From CAYFUR01 sp964346275 (GTDB lineage Bacteria > Sumerlaeota > Sumerlaeia > SLMS01): DNA of 44,598 nucleotides. The notes under the pieces are model-generated. The model searched no databases. It saw only the letters and a program-made list of their open reading frames with translations, and was not told the origin of the DNA. The DNA lies in assembly GCA_964346275.1 (NCBI GenBank), contig CAYFUR010000018.1:1-44598 (forward strand), read 5' to 3'. Position numbers and translations under genes: made by a program. Below are positions 6,847 through 14,686 of the stretch, piece after piece; the stretch's first letter is position 1; each line of letters opens with the position of its first letter.

Positions 6847-9399
6847 CTATTTCTTCACGAGAACGCCCAGTCCCCAATTCGAGGGGTCGATCCAGTTTTG
6901 CCCTGTTCCGTTCCAGACGAGAGCACGACCGGGTAAATTTCCCGCCGGGGCCCAATCTTCCTCGTCGACATCATCAAGAGCAACGTCGAGGCCGACGAAA
7001 TCGCCGGCCTTCAACTCAATATCGCCCGACCCGATCGCAGCCAGCGGGATGCGCGCTTCGATGCGATAGCCGCTCTCTGTTTCCTCTGTGGCGACTTCCG
7101 CGCCTTCGATGATCTCATCCTGATGAAACCAGAAGGCGACCGGCCCCGTTTCGGCAGTCTTCGGCGCGACACCAATCTGGTATTCAAAGGATTTGTCGAT
7201 GGTGCTTCTGGCGGTGGGCCCCTGGAGGCCAAGATAGAGTTCGAATGCGTCTCCCTTCCACAATTCCTTGGGCGCATTGTCATTCACCATCGGCGAATTA
7301 TCCGTGACCTCCGCGGCGAAATAGATCGCGTCCGGCGTGAACCAAGAGTGGACATCGGCGGAGGCGTTCTCCTTTGTCCATTCCACGCCGGCGGTCCGCG
7401 TAATATTTTCCTGTCGGCCGATAAACAGAGAGGGCACGCCCTGCCAATCGCTCAGATCGCCATCAATTTCCGGGCCGTTCTCGGAAAACGCCGCTGTATA
7501 GACACGGAACGGCCGGGATTCGAAATCGCCGAAACGCGCGGTCCATGCGCCTGTTCCCTCCAGGCCCGAAAGAGGGAGCTCCGCATCCAGACTGATCCGG
7601 CGATTTTCCCCTGCCCGGATAGGATCAATCTCCTGCTCCACAAGGAGAGACTCTTGATCTCCATTTAGCCAAGCCAGTTCCAGTCTCCCTGGAAGCTCGC
7701 TTCGAGTCTGGTTTGACAAAGTGACAACGGCTTTTAACTTCCCATCTTCCCGGACCGGCCGCAAACTCAGGTCGAGCGTTGAAATGATCTCCACAAAGGC
7801 CGTTTTGCGCAGAATCGGCTGTTTCTTCCGGCCATATTCGTCTTCGTACTCCGCCTCGATCACCGCCTCTAACTCGTAAACTCCCTCCGGAAGGGTCTCA
7901 TCACAGCGCACAACCCCCTCTTTCACGTCCCAAGTGATCCCGTCCGGCGTATCGACTGAGCGCGCGCGCCAGCGGCCTCCGGGCATAGCGTCGTAGATAT
8001 CTATCTCCATCCGTGATTCCTCGCCGGGAGCCAGGATCGCCATGGGGGGATCGATCTGGAAAGCCGCCTCCGGAAGATAAGTGTGCGGATCCACGTTGTG
8101 GATATAGCGCGGATGGCGGTCGATTTTCACCGTGATGGTTCTCGTCTCCTGGCCGGGGGCGCGGGGGATCTCCAACGGGATCATCTCGAATTCACCAGAG
8201 GGCTGGACAATGCGTATATCGCGCGGCTCGGTGATGATTTGAACCTCGCGTGCCGCGTCATCATCAGTCAGCCAGGCCGCCAGCTTGACCTCGCTGGCAG
8301 CCGGACCATGGATCACGACAGCCTCGACTCCCTCTCCGAGCTTTGTATAGCGCCCGACGACTTCGCGATAGTCCACTTCCTTGACCATCGTCTGGTAGGC
8401 ATGAAAGGAAGGCTTTTTATCTCCATCGGCCTCGACAAGGCCGAGCTGGGAATCCCACTCTTCCGGATCGTTGTCGCGCCAGTTCTGAAGATCAAAGTAA
8501 AAGAAACGTTCCACTCCCAGGGCAAGGGCCAGCAGTTGGTTCCGAACCACGAGGGACGCCTGGCGTGGATAATTCTCTTCCACGTTATCGTTGGGAGAGG
8601 AGACTCCGCTTTCCGAAATCCAGATCGGCTTCTGGCCCCCATAGCGCTCCATCAGCGCCTTGATCTCGGCGATCTCCCGGGGGACTTCCCGCTCGGGCGG
8701 ATGGTTGCGATAGTAATGGTAATCGAACACATCAAAATACTCGTGGCCGCCTAACTGAAACAGGCGCTCGGTGAACTGGCGATCCCACTCGCCCAGGGGC
8801 GCCAGTACCGGTGCGCCAAGTTTCACATCCGGATCGGCACGCGTGGCAGCTTCGTGAGTCGCCTTCAGCAGCTCGTAATAGACCTCCACGTCGGGTGCCG
8901 GAGCCCAGAAATTCGGGATGTTGGCCTCGTTCCAGACAGCCCAGTAAGTCACGCGATCTTGAAAGCGATCCACGGTCTTATAGACATACTCGGCGAAGTC
9001 CGCGACATGTTCATCGGTCAGCGGCGCGTTGTGCCCCTCCCACCAGGCCGCGCCGTAGCACAAGATGGGATACCATTGGACACCATGGTCTTCGTACGCC
9101 TCGAAAGCATAGTCCGCCCGTGAATAATCCCAAGTCCCGGGTTCGGGCTCGACCACGTGCCACCAGAGATCGATACGATCCCAGTAAACACCGAGATCCT
9201 CCATCAATCCAAAGCGTTCTTCCACGGCGGGTTCACCCGGTATGTGGAAGATCTTCGTTCCGTTCAGACCGAAATAGCTTTCCTCTCGGTCCTGCCCTGC
9301 CGGTGTATCGATCTCCCTGGCCGCCAGTGCCGGCGAGACGAAGAGCGCCAGCAACGCAAGGAAACGTAAGTTTTTTGAGAGAGGCCCCTTGAATTTCAT
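6847..9399 (-). CDS. Secreted GH39-like glycoside hydrolase with C-terminal CBM9-like domain
   Basis: 850 residues with an N-terminal signal peptide (hydrophobic LRFLALLALFVSPALA, cleavage after about residue 27). Residues ~40-350 look like a clan-A TIM barrel: WAVWNEAN gives a putative acid/base Glu158 and IWISESG a putative nucleophile Glu263. The middle (~380-640) is beta-rich. The C-terminal ~200 residues, from IDGDLSDW to the WGLGVLVKK end, resemble the CBM9-like modules of xylan- and cellulose-acting enzymes. It probably acts on an extracellular or periplasmic polysaccharide; the substrate is unknown. A paralogue with the same domain order lies at 34993-37581. A LacI-type operator sequence lies 107 nt upstream. 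Only fold-level family assignment is possible by eye: GH39, GH5-like and GH42-like barrels share these motifs. Confidence 0.83.
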   Translation of the reverse strand: MKFKGPLSKNLRFLALLALFVSPALAAREIDTPAGQDREESYFGLNGTKIFHIPGEPAVEERFGLMEDLGVYWDRIDLWWHVVEPEPGTWDYSRADYAFEAYEDHGVQWYPILCYGAAWWEGHNAPLTDEHVADFAEYVYKTVDRFQDRVTYWAVWNEANIPNFWAPAPDVEVYYELLKATHEAATRADPDVKLGAPVLAPLGEWDRQFTERLFQLGGHEYFDVFDYHYYRNHPPEREVPREIAEIKALMERYGGQKPIWISESGVSSPNDNVEENYPRQASLVVRNQLLALALGVERFFYFDLQNWRDNDPEEWDSQLGLVEADGDKKPSFHAYQTMVKEVDYREVVGRYTKLGEGVEAVVIHGPAASEVKLAAWLTDDDAAREVQIITEPRDIRIVQPSGEFEMIPLEIPRAPGQETRTITVKIDRHPRYIHNVDPHTYLPEAAFQIDPPMAILAPGEESRMEIDIYDAMPGGRWRARSVDTPDGITWDVKEGVVRCDETLPEGVYELEAVIEAEYEDEYGRKKQPILRKTAFVEIISTLDLSLRPVREDGKLKAVVTLSNQTRSELPGRLELAWLNGDQESLLVEQEIDPIRAGENRRISLDAELPLSGLEGTGAWTARFGDFESRPFRVYTAAFSENGPEIDGDLSDWQGVPSLFIGRQENITRTAGVEWTKENASADVHSWFTPDAIYFAAEVTDNSPMVNDNAPKELWKGDAFELYLGLQGPTARSTIDKSFEYQIGVAPKTAETGPVAFWFHQDEIIEGAEVATEETESGYRIEARIPLAAIGSGDIELKAGDFVGLDVALDDVDEEDWAPAGNLPGRALVWNGTGQNWIDPSNWGLGVLVKK

Positions 9400-9505
9400 C
9401 GTGCAATTTCCCGGGAGGGTTTTGTTTTCGTGGTTCTCAGTTCGGTCTTTTCTGAGCTTTTTTCAAGCGGACGACAAGGAAAACCAACCCCGGATTGCCG
9501 AAAAA

Positions 9506-9521
9506 CTGCAACCGCTTGCAG
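9506..9521. promoter_or_regulatory. LacI/cre-type operator candidate
   Basis: CTGCAACCGCTTGCAG is a 16-bp palindrome with one mismatched pair and a central CG. Its inner 14 bases fit the classical cre pattern TGNAANCGNWWNCA at every fixed position. It lies 107 nt upstream of the minus-strand GH gene and 92 nt upstream of trmH. A LacI-family regulator is encoded at 37658-38689. Confidence 0.55.
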
Positions 9522-9612
9522 CGGCCAGGCGGTCACGGACAACCGATTTCCCCTTTGCCTTTCCCGGGAATCCGGTCAACAAACGCGCGCAATCTTGCGC
9601 ATGGAGAGATGC

Positions 9613-10209
9613 ATGAGTGATCGTACCGCCGAGCGGGAAAAGAGAATCCGCTGGGTCTTGGACCGCCGCCAGCCAACTCTTGCCGTTGTCATGGAAAACA
9701 TCCACGACCCCCATAATGTCAGCGCCATTCTGCGAACCTGCGACGCGGTTGGTGTCTGCCAGGTCCACCTCCTTTATAACGCCGAACCCTTCCCCAATTT
9801 TCGCCGCCAGGGGAAGAAGTCCAGCGCCGGGGCGCGAAAATGGATTGAAACTCCGAGGCATCATACCGTGGAGGATTGCTATCGTTCACTTCGCGAGCAG
9901 GGGTTCCGCATTTACGCGGCTTGCCTCGCTGATGAATCAAAGCCTCTCTTCGACCTGGATTTCACCCGGCCGACGGCGATCGTGTTTGGCAACGAGCATC
10001 GCGGGGTTTCCGAGGAGGGGCGCGACCAGGCCGATGGGGCTTTTCTCATTCCGATGATGGGCATGGTCCAAAGCCTCAATGTTTCCGTGGCGGCGGCGGT
10101 GACTCTTTACGAAGGCATGCGCCAGCGCTTCGCCTCCGGATTCTATGACCAGCCTCAACTCGTGCCCGAGGCTTACGAAAGACATCTATCCGAGTGGTTG
10201 AGAAAATAG
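9613..10209 (+). CDS. trmH: tRNA (guanosine-2'-O-)-methyltransferase TrmH-like (SpoU family)
   Basis: 198 residues, a SpoU/TrmH methyltransferase with the trefoil-knot motifs: motif 1 MENIHDPHNVSAILRTCDAVG, split here as MENIHDPHNV and SAILRTCDAVG; motif 2 GNEHRGVSEE; motif 3 IPMMGMVQSLNVSVAAA. The N-terminus (RIRWVLDRRQPTLAVVMENI) and the motif-1 region closely follow E. coli TrmH, which 2'-O-methylates G18 of tRNA with S-adenosylmethionine. This is slightly shorter than the E. coli protein (229 residues). Start ATG 9613 is chosen because GGAGAG lies just upstream; ATG 9601 would add four residues and overlap that site. It stands alone between the GH gene on the other strand and the corrinoid operon. 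Confidence 0.88.
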   Translation: MSDRTAEREKRIRWVLDRRQPTLAVVMENIHDPHNVSAILRTCDAVGVCQVHLLYNAEPFPNFRRQGKKSSAGARKWIETPRHHTVEDCYRSLREQGFRIYAACLADESKPLFDLDFTRPTAIVFGNEHRGVSEEGRDQADGAFLIPMMGMVQSLNVSVAAAVTLYEGMRQRFASGFYDQPQLVPEAYERHLSEWLRK

Positions 10210-10374
10210 GAATTAGAGCGGAAATGTTTCCTTGTTGACGGAGCCGTGTCGAGTTGCCTTGTATTGGCGTTGAGTTGGATGGTCGCGTGCCCAGGATGTT
10301 TTTCCATTTTTGAAAGGGCCTGTTTACCGACCGCATGGAAGCGGCGTTTCCACCTTGCCAGCTCACAACATTTC

Positions 10375-10388
10375 TGATACCGGTTACA
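10375..10388. promoter_or_regulatory. cre-like site upstream of the corrinoid operon
   Basis: TGATACCGGTTACA fits the pattern TGNAANCGNWWNCA with one mismatch and has a CCGG centre. It lies 44 nt upstream of the corrinoid-protein start, a plausible promoter-proximal position. Its right half (CCGGTTACA) is identical to the site at 39809-39824. Confidence 0.4.
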
Positions 10389-10432
10389 AACAAGAAAAGG
10401 GAATCCGCGAAGGAGATAAAGGAGAAATCTCA

Positions 10433-11062
10433 ATGGCCAGGAATGAAGAACTCTTTAATGCGATCCTGAAGGGAAAGCGCAAAGATGTCGGGCGCATCGT
10501 CCAGGAAAACGTCGATGCGGGGAACGACGTGGCCGAATTGCTGAACGAATCCATGATCCCGGCCATGCGTGAAATGGGCGAGCGGTTTTCGCGCAACGAG
10601 GCCTACGTTCCCGAGATGCTGATCGCCGCGCGTGCCATGCAGGCCGGGCTGGACATCATCGAGCCGATTCTCGAGCAATCGGGCGGCAACAAGCGGGTAA
10701 AGGTCTGCATCGGAACCGTGAAAGGCGACTTGCATGATATTGGGAAAAACCTGGTCGCCATGATGTTGAAGGGCGCGGGCTATGAGGTTGTGGATCTGGG
10801 TGTGGACTGCGAGAAAGAAAAGTTTGCCGAAGCGGTCCAGGGTGGGGCCAACTTCGTTCTCTTGAGCGCGCTGCTGACAACCACGATGCAGTATATGAAA
10901 GAGGTGGTTCACCACCTCGCGGGACAGGACAACGTCAAGGTCATCATCGGGGGGGCTCCGGTCACCCAGGATTATGCCCAGGAAATCGGTGCCCACGGCT
11001 ATGGCAAGGATGCCAACGAAGCCGTGAAAGTGGTCGATTCGCTTCTCGCTGCCGCGTCCTGA
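10433..11062 (+). CDS. Corrinoid (cobalamin-binding) methyltransferase protein, MtaC/MtbC-like
   Basis: 209 residues with the two-domain build of corrinoid shuttle proteins: an N-terminal helical cap domain (residues ~1-85, including MREMGERFSRNEAYVPEML) and a C-terminal Rossmann-like B12 domain. The cobalt-ligating histidine is His101 in GDLHDIGKN, followed by GYEVVDLGVD, LSALLTTTM and the GGAPV loop that embraces the nucleotide tail. It would accept a methyl group on cob(I)alamin from a methyltransferase 1 and hand it on. AAAGGAG lies 8 nt before ATG 10433, a strong ribosome-binding site. It heads an operon with the activator and DUF1638 genes. Substrate cannot be told, because no substrate-specific MtxB gene is adjacent. 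Confidence 0.94.
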   Translation: MARNEELFNAILKGKRKDVGRIVQENVDAGNDVAELLNESMIPAMREMGERFSRNEAYVPEMLIAARAMQAGLDIIEPILEQSGGNKRVKVCIGTVKGDLHDIGKNLVAMMLKGAGYEVVDLGVDCEKEKFAEAVQGGANFVLLSALLTTTMQYMKEVVHHLAGQDNVKVIIGGAPVTQDYAQEIGAHGYGKDANEAVKVVDSLLAAAS

Positions 11063-11088
11063 CACTTCCAGACAGGACCCTGCCACAA

Positions 11089-12999
11089 ATGGCATTGCAC
11101 GTTAAGACACCGTCGGGGGAGCGCACCCTGCCTCCCTCGGCGGATTTGCTTCTCACCGACCTGGCCCGCCGCCATGGCCTGTCGCTCAATACGCGCTGCG
11201 GCGGCCGCGGGGTTTGCAATGGGTGCCTTGTCTATCTCGAGCAGGGCGAATTCGAGATTGCCGGAGAAACCGTGCGGCTCACTGGTGGCAATCGCCGAAA
11301 GACTCTTGGTTGTCAGACCCGCGTCCTGAGTGAAAACGCTTCGCTCTTCATCCCCGGACCCTCTCTGATCGAAACCTCGGCGCGCATTGAGGACGACTTT
11401 CTGCTTCCCGAATTCGAACGGACGCCTCGCGTGAGCCGCGTCTATACAAGAGTTCCAGAGCCAGCGCTGGAGGACGGCAAGTGGGACCGGCTGATGCTGG
11501 AAGAAACACTCGAAGCCGAGGCTGGCATCGAGAATGTGGAATTCACTCTCTCGTCCTATCGCGCCATGGCCTTGGCGCTCGATCGGGGAAACCGGGAAAT
11601 CACGGCAATTCTTTCGGAGAGGAACGGGCACCCTTTCCTTGTCGACGTCCGTCCTGGCAAAGACGGCTCGCGGGCAGCGGCCGTTGCCGTGGATATCGGG
11701 ACAACGACAGTCGTGGCGGCCCTGATAGATATGGATTCCGGCGAAATCCTTCGAAAAGCGGCCCGGTATAACGGCCAGATCGAGTGCGCGGATGATGTTG
11801 GCTCGCGGATGAGTTACTGCCGCTCGCAGGAAAACGTGAAACAGCTCCAGGACCTTGTCATCGAACAGACCTTGAACCCATTGATTGAAGAACTGTGCCG
11901 TATCGAGAACATTCCAGAACAGAATATATTTCGGCTCGCAATCTCCGGGAATACGGTCATGACCCATCTTTTTCTGGGTGTCTCTCCCGTTGGGATTGGG
12001 CGCGTGCCATTCCATCCTGCCGAACTCGTTTTCCCCGATGCTCTGGCCGGCGAACTGGGCCTCTCTGGACATCCGAACGCCGTGGTGGAAACCGTGCCCT
12101 CTGTCGCCGGATATATTGGTGGCGATATCACATCGGATCTCTATGTGTCGCGCCCGTTGGAAACCGGAGAGGTCACTATGCTGGCGGATGTCGGGACGAA
12201 CGGCGAGATTGTCCTTCAATACGGGGATCAGGTGCTGGCCTGCGCGACCGCCGCCGGCCCCGCTTTCGAAGGCCACGGAATCCAGAGCGGGTGCCGCGCG
12301 GCTTCGGGGGCCATCGAAGGAGTGCGCTTTGGTCCAGATCTGGACTTCCAATTGGAAGTGATCGGCGAGAACGCACAACCCGTGGGCCTTTGCGGCACGG
12401 GCATCATCGATTTCATTTCCGAAGGACTGCGCACCGGGCTGCTCAATCGCATCGGAAGGATGGATACGGACAAGCTCCGAAAACTGGGGCGCTATCAGCA
12501 ACTCGAATACGGTGAGCACAAAGTCCACGCATGCGTTCTTGTCCATGAGCACGAAACGGCAACCGGCTATCCGATTCTGGTGACTGAAGCCGATATCGCC
12601 CAGATCCTGAAAGCCAAGGGAGCGATATACGGGGGAATGAAGACCTTGCTGGATCGGGAGGGGCTCACATTTCAAAGTGTCGATCGTTTCATCCTTGCCG
12701 GCGGTTTCGGGCGCCATATCCGTCTCGATACGGCAATCGCTATCGGGCTCTTGCCAGAGATTCCTTTCGAACGCTACGACGTCGTTGGCAACGGATCGCT
12801 GGCCGGCGCCTGCATGGCCCTCCTTTGCCAGAGCGCGACGAAGGACTTGCGGCTCCTCAGCCACAAGCCCCGTGTTGTGGAACTCAACCTCACAGATGAA
12901 TTCGAGTCCAATTTCGTAGAGGCGATGATGCTGCCGAACATGGATGACGAACTCTTCCCCGAAGTGATCGGGAAATTGCCGCCGGAGGTGCGCGGCTGA
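11089..12999 (+). CDS. Reductive activator of corrinoid proteins (RACo-like, 2Fe-2S plus ASKHA ATPase)
   Basis: 636 residues. The N-terminus is a [2Fe-2S] ferredoxin domain with Cys37, Cys43, Cys46 and Cys75 (CGGRGVCNGC ... GCQTR). The middle and C-terminus form an ASKHA-fold ATPase of the DUF4445/RACo group: AVDIGTTTVVAAL near residue 200, ADVGTNGEI, ATAAGPAFEGHGI and LAGGFGRHI. RACo-type proteins use ATP and a low-potential electron to return accidentally oxidised Co(II) corrinoid to the active Co(I) state. It lies 26 nt after the corrinoid protein it probably serves, and its stop overlaps the next start (TGATG). The [2Fe-2S] domain places it with RACo/AcsV rather than with the 4Fe-4S RamA type. 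Confidence 0.92.
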   Translation: MALHVKTPSGERTLPPSADLLLTDLARRHGLSLNTRCGGRGVCNGCLVYLEQGEFEIAGETVRLTGGNRRKTLGCQTRVLSENASLFIPGPSLIETSARIEDDFLLPEFERTPRVSRVYTRVPEPALEDGKWDRLMLEETLEAEAGIENVEFTLSSYRAMALALDRGNREITAILSERNGHPFLVDVRPGKDGSRAAAVAVDIGTTTVVAALIDMDSGEILRKAARYNGQIECADDVGSRMSYCRSQENVKQLQDLVIEQTLNPLIEELCRIENIPEQNIFRLAISGNTVMTHLFLGVSPVGIGRVPFHPAELVFPDALAGELGLSGHPNAVVETVPSVAGYIGGDITSDLYVSRPLETGEVTMLADVGTNGEIVLQYGDQVLACATAAGPAFEGHGIQSGCRAASGAIEGVRFGPDLDFQLEVIGENAQPVGLCGTGIIDFISEGLRTGLLNRIGRMDTDKLRKLGRYQQLEYGEHKVHACVLVHEHETATGYPILVTEADIAQILKAKGAIYGGMKTLLDREGLTFQSVDRFILAGGFGRHIRLDTAIAIGLLPEIPFERYDVVGNGSLAGACMALLCQSATKDLRLLSHKPRVVELNLTDEFESNFVEAMMLPNMDDELFPEVIGKLPPEVRG

Positions 13000-13742
13000 T
13001 GCGGCTCAAGCTGATCAGTTGCGAGGTCTTTGTGCGCGAGATGTGCGCCGCCATTACCCGTTCGCCCAATGAGGTGGATGTCGAATTCCTTCCCAAGGGC
13101 CTCCATGATCTGGGCCGGGAGGGAATGATCGCAAGGCTGCAGGATGTTTTCGACGATATAGACGAGTCCCTCTATGACGCGGCTGTTTTCGGCTACGGCC
13201 TTTGCAACAATGGCCTGGTTGGCCTTGAAGCGCGGCGAATCCCCATCGTGCTCCCCCGCGCACACGACTGTATCACCATGTTTCTCGGCAGCAAAAACCG
13301 CTATTTCGATTATTTCCAAAAGAATCCCGGAACTTATTTCCTCACCAGCGGGTGGATCGAACGCGGAGAAGCCCGCGGCGAACTGAGCCAGTTATCGATC
13401 CAAAACCAAAACGGGATGAACGATTCCTATGAAGAGTTGGTCGAGAAATACGGCGAGGACAACGCTCAATTTCTCTGGGAAGAACTTGTTCAACATACGA
13501 AGAATTACGGGAAATACGCCTTCATCGAAATGGGCATCGAGCCGGACGATCGCTTTGAAAAAAAGGCAAGAAAGAGAGCCCGCGAAAGGGGGTGGTCATT
13601 TGAAAAGCTCGACGGTAAGATGACCCTGATTCGGAACCTCGTGGATGGGAATTGGAATGAAGAGGACTTTCTCTCCGTTCCACCGGGATATCGCATCGCA
13701 GCCAGCCACGATCAACGAATCGTGAAGGCTGTCAAAGCCTAG
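12999..13742 (+). CDS. DUF1638 domain protein of the corrinoid operon
   Basis: 247 residues; the first ~200 fit DUF1638, a family often found next to corrinoid methyltransferase genes. Visible features: a beta strand start MRLKLISCEVFVREM, a central FGYGLCNNGLVGLEAR with a potential metal- or thiol-binding Cys, IVLPRAHDCITMFLGS, and YFLTSGWIERGE. The Cys and His in GLCNNG and AHDC are candidate ligands, but no function is established. It overlaps the activator stop by one base (TGATG), so it is translationally coupled to it. A role in substrate handling or corrinoid metallation is inference from context. It ends 26 nt from the convergent CobW-type gene. Confidence 0.82.
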   Translation: MRLKLISCEVFVREMCAAITRSPNEVDVEFLPKGLHDLGREGMIARLQDVFDDIDESLYDAAVFGYGLCNNGLVGLEARRIPIVLPRAHDCITMFLGSKNRYFDYFQKNPGTYFLTSGWIERGEARGELSQLSIQNQNGMNDSYEELVEKYGEDNAQFLWEELVQHTKNYGKYAFIEMGIEPDDRFEKKARKRARERGWSFEKLDGKMTLIRNLVDGNWNEEDFLSVPPGYRIAASHDQRIVKAVKA

Positions 13743-13768
13743 CTCCGGGCTGTTTGCGGGTTGAAGAA

Positions 13769-14686
13769 TCAGGCGTAGGCGGGCTTCGAGATCTTTTCGC
13801 AGCCAAGTTTGTTCAAAGCCCCTTCGATACGAGGCGCGCTGCCTCCGCGCACGATCAAGACGAGGAGCGATCGACTGCGCCAATGCGTGTTCGACCGCAA
13901 CCGTAAACCGGCCTGCGAATAGTCCGCATAGACGTTTTGCCCATCGAGGGGAACCGTCCCCTTCGCACGGAAAATATCACTCGCGTGTTCGTTGAAAAAA
14001 GCTTCCAACTCGTGGTCGCTTATTGGGTTCTGAAATTCCACGGCAAACGATTCGTAGTTCGGATCCCGGCAAAGGGCATACTCCCCCGCCAGCTGGGCCG
14101 GGTAGCCCGCTTCGAAAATGTCAAAGTCAAATTCGGCAAATTCTGTATAAACAATATCGGCCGCCGGATTAATATCGCGGACTTGCCCGGCCACGGATTC
14201 AACCGCCTCCCGGGGAAAGAGGTCGGATTTATTAACAAGAACAGCGCCAGAGGCCTCGACTTGCGCAACAACATTCGGAAGCGTTTTCAGGAGTTTCGGG
14301 AAACTGCCGGGGTCAATGATCGCAATGATCGAGCGGATGACGAACTCTCGATCCAGCTTGTGTTCCTCCATCAGGCGGGTGATCACGCGGGGATCGGCGA
14401 TGCCACTGCTCTCGATCACAACCCCATCGATCGTTTGCTCGCGATGGGCGAGCGACTTTAAAACGCTGACAAAGCTGGACAACATGCAGCGGCAGAAAAT
14501 GCTGCCGCCCGCGAGCGAGACGACAGAACGGCCCTCCATGGCCAGCAACCGGCCGTCTATATCGCGTTCGGAAAACTCGTTTACCAGAAAGGCCAGCCGC
14601 CGGCCACTCTCCTTCTCCGCAACGCGGCGAAGAAAAGTTGTCTTCCCGCTTCCCAAAAACCCCGTAACCAGGACGACCGGTATCAT
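13769..14686 (-). CDS. CobW/COG0523-type GTPase with altered Cys motif
   Basis: 305 residues. The N-terminal P-loop domain has Walker A GFLGSGKTT (residues 9-17), NEFSERDIDG as the switch region, IESSGIADP as Walker B and NKSD for guanine recognition; a CobW C-terminal domain follows. The usual metal-binding GCxCC motif is replaced by GSIFCRC, leaving Cys65 and Cys67. Family members are metal chaperones that use GTP to deliver Zn or Co. Its ATG overlaps the stop of the methyltransferase/thioredoxin fusion (ATGA), so the two are made together; metal or cofactor delivery to that protein or to the corrinoid partner is a reasonable inference. It is convergent with the corrinoid operon. Confidence 0.88.
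   Translation of the reverse strand: MIPVVLVTGFLGSGKTTFLRRVAEKESGRRLAFLVNEFSERDIDGRLLAMEGRSVVSLAGGSIFCRCMLSSFVSVLKSLAHREQTIDGVVIESSGIADPRVITRLMEEHKLDREFVIRSIIAIIDPGSFPKLLKTLPNVVAQVEASGAVLVNKSDLFPREAVESVAGQVRDINPAADIVYTEFAEFDFDIFEAGYPAQLAGEYALCRDPNYESFAVEFQNPISDHELEAFFNEHASDIFRAKGTVPLDGQNVYADYSQAGLRLRSNTHWRSRSLLVLIVRGGSAPRIEGALNKLGCEKISKPAYA

Noticed and set aside
10999..12864. Minus-strand 621-codon open frame opposite the corrinoid activator
   Set aside because: Antisense shadow; the plus strand has correctly spaced 2Fe-2S Cys and ATPase motifs.
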